Assembly: GCF_001307275.1 (NCBI RefSeq)
Contig: NZ_CP012831.1
Coordinates: 2,046,001 to 2,110,000 of the forward strand
DNA from: Pseudomonas fluorescens
GTDB lineage: Bacteria > Pseudomonadota > Gammaproteobacteria > Pseudomonadales > Pseudomonadaceae
Reading direction: 5' to 3'
Length of the DNA stretch: 64,000 bases
The notes beneath the pieces were generated by a model. The model did not search any database and had not been told where the DNA came from. It was given only the letters and a program-made list of their open reading frames with translations. Position 1 is the stretch's first letter, and each line of letters opens with the position of its first letter. This document shows positions 60,117 to 64,000 of this stretch, one piece after another. The position numbers were made by a program, and so were the translations under genes.

Positions 60117-60961
60117 CAAGGAAGCTCACTGGGACTGAAGGGTAAGAAACGTCGCTGACGAACCGTCCAGCGCCCGCTGACAGCATCACGCTCGATATCC
60201 GAGGCCAGGCGCAGACGGCTGTCGGCATGGATCACGCTCACGGTGATTCGAAACCAGCGACTGCCCACCCCCAACCCATGGCTGCTGAGGCCCACGCCGG
60301 ACAGCAACGGGTCGTTGGTAAACGCCTGCACGCTGGGGTATGGCGCGTGGCGACGCTGGTTGACCAACGCCTGGGCAGCCCCGGCCTCCATGCCATCGAG
60401 GGTCATCAGCACGCGCTGCGGCGCGGTATTGATGTTCATCCGCGCGTCCTTGGGCAGCAACGCCACCCAGGGTTCCAGGCGCTGTAGCGTCGGGCCGTCG
60501 ATGCCCGGCAACAGGCGCAGTTGACTCAACTCCTGTATCGGTCCGACCTGGGGCAACGACAGCGACGGCAGATCCAGCGAGGCCAGCAAGCGGGTCCAGC
60601 GACCGAGGCTGACCTGATCGATTTGCCCCTGGGCCAGCAGCCCATTGAGATTCAGGCGCCCGGACAAATCCTCGATACCGATGTGCAGCGCGGCGCCGTC
60701 CATTTCCATGGCAGGCCCGAGCCGGGCCCAATCCTGGCTCAGGTCAACGGGCCCGGAGGGCGTTATCCCACTGTTTTCCAACACCACCCGCGCCCAGTCT
60801 TCCCCAGCCAATCCCAATTGCCGCAACTGGACCTGTTGCAGTTGCTGCGCGCTGCTGTGCAACAGCAGGCGATGGCTGCGCAACAGCCCACCGACCAGCA
60901 GCAATGCCAGGCTCAACACCAGCAGCACGCTGATCAGCGCCACGCCGCGTTGGCGCTTCAT
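60116..60961 (-). CDS. gspK: Type II secretion minor pseudopilin GspK
   Basis: 281-residue pseudopilin of the tip complex. The N-terminus MKRQRGVALISVLLVLSLALLL has the prepilin peptidase site after Gly6, and lacks the Glu5 of other pseudopilins, as expected for GspK. A large alpha-domain follows. It overlaps gspJ by 4 bases. Confidence 0.92.
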   Translation of the reverse strand: MKRQRGVALISVLLVLSLALLLVGGLLRSHRLLLHSSAQQLQQVQLRQLGLAGEDWARVVLENSGITPSGPVDLSQDWARLGPAMEMDGAALHIGIEDLSGRLNLNGLLAQGQIDQVSLGRWTRLLASLDLPSLSLPQVGPIQELSQLRLLPGIDGPTLQRLEPWVALLPKDARMNINTAPQRVLMTLDGMEAGAAQALVNQRRHAPYPSVQAFTNDPLLSGVGLSSHGLGVGSRWFRITVSVIHADSRLRLASDIERDAVSGRWTVRQRRFLPFSPSELP

Positions 60962-61491
60962 GGCGACGCCTCCGGCAACAGCAGCACCCGGCGGACCTGT
61001 TCGAAACGCCCCGCAGACACGCTCAACTCCAACGCCAACGGCGCGGTGCCGCTCGCGGTTTCACTGCGCCAGCCCCGTTGCCGGTCGAACACGCGCCAGC
61101 TCAGGCTGCGGACGTCGTCGAGCAATATCTGCCGCTGCACAAGCGTCATGCCTTCGCCGACACTCTCGCGCCATAACGTGCCGCCCTTGAGCTGATAGCT
61201 CACTGTCTGCCGTTCGCTGCGAGGCTGGTCCAGTGGGTTGCGCCAATGGCTGCGCTGCAACTGCAAATGCCCGGGCGCGAGTACGACCGAGTCGGCAACC
61301 GCCTGCCACACATCCCGTTCGATCACGCCGACAGCGCGCTGCAAGGCCCTGATTTCGCGCTCATGTTGAGCGACTCCCTGCTGGGTCCGCACGACCCCAT
61401 CGAACAACCGCCAACTGGCCAGGCCGAGCAAGGCAAAAATGGCGATGGCGATGACCAGCTCCAGCAAGGTGAAACCCGCTTGCCTATTCAT
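60958..61491 (-). CDS. gspJ: Type II secretion minor pseudopilin GspJ
   Basis: 177-residue pseudopilin. It starts MNRQAGFTLLELVIAIAIFALLG, with cleavage between Gly and Phe and Glu at position +5. ATG 61491 lies within the gspI 3' end. It forms the pseudopilus tip with GspI and GspK. Confidence 0.92.
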   Translation of the reverse strand: MNRQAGFTLLELVIAIAIFALLGLASWRLFDGVVRTQQGVAQHEREIRALQRAVGVIERDVWQAVADSVVLAPGHLQLQRSHWRNPLDQPRSERQTVSYQLKGGTLWRESVGEGMTLVQRQILLDDVRSLSWRVFDRQRGWRSETASGTAPLALELSVSAGRFEQVRRVLLLPEASP

Positions 61492-61870
61492 GATGGCTGC
61501 GGATCCAGCCGATGGTGCGGTGCGCGACGGCCGCGCTGTCGTCGCGGCTGACCTGGATCTCGACCTGCAACAGTCGTCCATCACGGGCCGGGGCGATACG
61601 CTGTTGCAAGACCCAAGCGCGGCGATCCAGGTGCCGGTTCAGTCGCTGTTGTCCGGGCGACGTGATGACTTCCAGGCGCAGTTCGCTCAGTTGATTGTCC
61701 GCCAGCCAGGCGCCGAACAGACGCTCCTCAAGTGTGACGCTTTGCTTGAGCACGAACTGGCTGGCCGAGAGTACGGCCGCCGCCAACGTCGCGAAAATCG
61801 CCAGGGCGATCATGACTTCCAACAACGTGAAACCCTGGCAACCGGCGGCCTGCCTGCGCGCGTTACTCAT
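61484..61870 (-). CDS. gspI: Type II secretion minor pseudopilin GspI
   Basis: 128-residue pseudopilin with CQGFTLLEVMIALAIFATLA as the prepilin-type start. It is the short, helix-plus-small-domain pseudopilin expected at this position, overlapping gspH by 8 bases and gspJ by 8 bases. Confidence 0.92.
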   Translation of the reverse strand: MSNARRQAAGCQGFTLLEVMIALAIFATLAAAVLSASQFVLKQSVTLEERLFGAWLADNQLSELRLEVITSPGQQRLNRHLDRRAWVLQQRIAPARDGRLLQVEIQVSRDDSAAVAHRTIGWIRSHHE

Positions 61871-62330
61871 CGATCAGCGGCTCCGCCAGGCCATCGCTCG
61901 ACACCCGGGCAACCGCTTGCCCTGCGACGTTGATGAACAGCTTGAACGGACTGATCTCGTCACTGCTGAGCATCAGCAACTGGGGTGAGCCGTGAATGGC
62001 ATCGAGCGATAGGACATGACCGTCCAGCTCCAGCCCGAGCGTCAAGCCCTCGGGCAATCGATGCGGCATCGACACGGCCGTCCAACCCTGGACGTCGAGT
62101 CGCAACGCCTGATAACCGCCGGGCTGCACGTGCACACCATATTCCTGCCCATCCAGTACCGCCCGCTCGCGCAACTGCTGCACCAGCGCAACGAAGTCCC
62201 GGGCTTGCTGGCGGGCTTCACGCGCCGGGCCCGGCCCGGTGGCGAAGCGGACCATGCCCCCCAGGACGCCGATCAAGACGATAACGACCATCAGCTCCAA
62301 CAAGGTGAAGCCCCGGCAACGGCGCGGCAT
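61863..62330 (-). CDS. gspH: Type II secretion minor pseudopilin GspH
   Basis: 155-residue pseudopilin with CRGFTLLELMVVIVLIGVLG at the N-terminus. ATG 62330 begins 2 bases after the gspG stop; a GTG at 62336 would overlap it and add two residues. It caps the major pseudopilus. Confidence 0.9.
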   Translation of the reverse strand: MPRRCRGFTLLELMVVIVLIGVLGGMVRFATGPGPAREARQQARDFVALVQQLRERAVLDGQEYGVHVQPGGYQALRLDVQGWTAVSMPHRLPEGLTLGLELDGHVLSLDAIHGSPQLLMLSSDEISPFKLFINVAGQAVARVSSDGLAEPLIDE

Positions 62331-62332
62331 GT

Positions 62333-62791
62333 TCACTCGGCCCAATTGCCGATGTCGGCCGCCATCCCTTCACCACCCGACACGCCATCGGCGCCCAGGG
62401 AGTAGAGGTCATAGCCGCCATCGAGGGATTTGTGCCCAGGATTGAGGTACTGGTAGGGCGTGCCCCAAGGGTCGACCGGCAAGCTTTTCAGATAACCCTG
62501 GGGATTCCAGTTCCTGGCCGCGGGGGTACCGGACGGGCGTTTGCTCAACGCCTCCAGGCCTTGTTGGGTCGAGGGGTACTGGAAGTTGTCGAGGCGGTAC
62601 ATTTCCAGGGCCGTGGCGATCGCCTGGATATCGGTGCGGGCGGCCGTGACCTTGGCCTGGTCGGGTCGGCTCATGAACTGCGGCACGACGATGGCGCCCA
62701 GTACGCCAATGATGACCACCACCACCATGATTTCGATCAGGGTAAAACCACGTTGTTGCTGGCGTGCGGGTCGCTTGCTTTGGAGTTTCAT
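62333..62791 (-). CDS. gspG: Type II secretion major pseudopilin GspG
   Basis: 152-residue major pseudopilin. The leader QQQRG is cut before FTLIEIMVVVVIIGVLGAIV. The C-terminal domain has the GspG features NFQYPSTQQGLEAL, PVDPWGTPY and a DLYSLGADG Ca-binding loop. It builds the piston-like pseudopilus that pushes folded substrates through the outer-membrane secretin. Confidence 0.95.
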   Translation of the reverse strand: MKLQSKRPARQQQRGFTLIEIMVVVVIIGVLGAIVVPQFMSRPDQAKVTAARTDIQAIATALEMYRLDNFQYPSTQQGLEALSKRPSGTPAARNWNPQGYLKSLPVDPWGTPYQYLNPGHKSLDGGYDLYSLGADGVSGGEGMAADIGNWAE

Positions 62792-62794
62792 CGT

Positions 62795-64000
62795 TCAGTT
62801 CACCAATTGGTTGAGGCTCAGGATGGGGAGGAGGATGGCCATGACGATCAGCAGCACGACGCCACCCATCAGCACCAACATGGCCGGTTCGAAAAGGCTC
62901 ACCACCAACGCGATGCGCGCCGCGAGGCTGGCCTCCTGTTGTTCGGCGGCCCGGGCCAGCATGTTGTCGAGTTCGCCGGCCCGTTCGCCGCTGGCGATCA
63001 TGTGCAGCATCAGCGGCGGAATATCACCGCCCTGCTCCAGGCCACGGGTCAGGGTCCCGCCCTCACGTACCGAGCGTGCAACGTCCGCCATGCGGGCGCG
63101 GATCGTCAGGTTGCCGATCACCTGGGCGGCGATGTGCAAGGCCTCCACCAGCGGCACCGCGCTTTTGCTCAGGATCGCCAAGGTGCTGGCGAATCGCGCC
63201 GCCTCCATCGCCCGCAGCACCTCGCCCAGCAGCGGCAGCCGCAGCAACAAGCGATGCCAGCGCAGGCGCCACGCCGGTTGGCGCAGGCTCCAGCGCCACA
63301 ACCCGAACAGCCCGGCCAGGGCACCGAGCAGCACCAGGCCATGGCGGCGCAAGCCATCGCTCACGGCGATCAGCGCTTGGGTCAGCCAGGGCAACGGCTG
63401 ACCGCTGTCGATGAAAATCTTCACCACATCCGGCACCACATAACCCAGCAGGAACGCGACAATCGCGACACAGGCCAGCATCAGGATCAGCGGGTACACC
63501 AACGCCAGTTGAATACGCTGGCGCGAGGCCTGGCGCGCCTGGGTGTAGCTCGCCAGTTGCTCCAACACCTGGCCCAGGTGACCCGACTGCTCGCCCGCCG
63601 CGACCGTGGCGCAGAACAGTTCGGGGAACGCTTGAGGGAAGGCCCTCAGTGCCGTCGCCAGCGCGTGGCCTTCCATCACCCGGCTGCGCACCGCCGCCAG
63701 CAGGTGGGCAACGCGGCGTTTCTGGCTCTGTTGCGCCACCGCCCCCAGGGACTCCTCAAGGGGCAGGCCGGCCTGGATCAAGGTGGACAGCTGCAACGTC
63801 AGTAACGCCAGATCCGCCGGCCCCAAACGCCCCCCGGCATGGCGCCCGCCCAGGACTCGCTGGTCCTTGGCTTGCGCCAGTTCGCTGGGCAGCAAGCCAC
63901 GCTCGCGCAACAATTGGCGAGCATGGCGGGGGCTGTCGGCTTCCACGCGGCCCTTGCAGCGTCGGCCCTGGGGGTTTTCGGCCCGATAATCGAAGGTCGG
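62795..64000 (-). CDS. gspF: Type II secretion platform protein GspF (5' end outside window)
   Basis: Inner-membrane polytopic protein of the secretion platform. The frame continues to base 64000, so only a few N-terminal residues are missing. Two GspF repeats are visible, with helices near RIQLALVYPLILMLACVAIV and SLFEPAMLVLMGG, and the conserved FCATVAAGEQSG and MIASGERAGEL motifs. It lies 3 bases upstream of gspG. The ATPase and secretin genes are probably beyond the right edge. Confidence 0.94.
   Translation of the reverse strand, partial: PTFDYRAENPQGRRCKGRVEADSPRHARQLLRERGLLPSELAQAKDQRVLGGRHAGGRLGPADLALLTLQLSTLIQAGLPLEESLGAVAQQSQKRRVAHLLAAVRSRVMEGHALATALRAFPQAFPELFCATVAAGEQSGHLGQVLEQLASYTQARQASRQRIQLALVYPLILMLACVAIVAFLLGYVVPDVVKIFIDSGQPLPWLTQALIAVSDGLRRHGLVLLGALAGLFGLWRWSLRQPAWRLRWHRLLLRLPLLGEVLRAMEAARFASTLAILSKSAVPLVEALHIAAQVIGNLTIRARMADVARSVREGGTLTRGLEQGGDIPPLMLHMIASGERAGELDNMLARAAEQQEASLAARIALVVSLFEPAMLVLMGGVVLLIVMAILLPILSLNQLVN

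Noticed and set aside
62432..63805. 457-codon rightward frame opposite gspG and gspF
   Set aside because: Antisense to clear type II secretion genes, with His/Gln-rich composition and no start signal.

Overview
The window looks like chromosomal DNA of a Pseudomonas of the P. fluorescens complex. GC content is high, there are several families of REP/REPIN palindromes between genes, the gene families are typical of that group, and many starts are GTG or TTG behind clear Shine-Dalgarno sites. There are no rRNA or tRNA genes, insertion sequences or CRISPR arrays that I can support.

Layout. (1) 1-9.7 kb: housekeeping genes. These are the 3' end of a chemotaxis receptor, a NhaP2-type K+/H+ antiporter, the MscK channel, the SelO AMP-transferase, a higBA toxin-antitoxin pair and a small charged protein. 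(2) 9.9-12.3 kb: a LysR regulator that has no conventional start codon, divergent from a YcaC-like hydrolase, then thioredoxin 2. (3) 12.3-21.4 kb: an eight-gene leftward operon under a divergent GntR regulator carrying two HTH domains. It encodes an amidase, a deacetylase-fold hydrolase resembling cyclic-imide hydrolases, an MFS carrier, two SDRs, a small Cys protein, a CobW GTPase and a PotD-like protein without a signal peptide. I suggest it breaks down a cyclic imide or related amide. (4) 21.4-22.2 kb: an orphan ParA ATPase.

(5) 22.5-40.0 kb: a complete aryl polyene (APE) pigment operon of 18 genes, nearly all translationally coupled. Two carrier proteins, an aryl-AMP ligase fused to a dehydratase, KS/chain-length factor, KR, DH and a third KS build the polyene. 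An ammonia lyase and a thioesterase may serve the aryl starter. Acyltransferases, a glycosyltransferase, a methyltransferase and a halogenase-like flavoprotein tailor and anchor it. A LolA-like protein, an MMPL exporter and a lipoprotein export it. A small exported protein follows, then a hairpin and five tandem REPIN units. (6) 40.8-51.8 kb: a small PAAR-like protein, then a LysR-controlled catabolic locus: DapA-family lyase/deaminase, aldehyde dehydrogenase, FAD amine oxidase, betaine-type ABC importer and a proline-racemase-family protein with an altered active site. (7) 51.9-56.0 kb: a 1362-residue protein resembling large Pseudomonas toxins. (8) 56.1-58.4 kb: a divergent LysR/MFS pair. 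(9) 58.6-64 kb: type II secretion genes gspF to gspM, running off the right edge.

Names of families are from recognition of the translated sequence, not from a search. Start codons were chosen from Shine-Dalgarno sites, overlaps with the preceding gene and family length.
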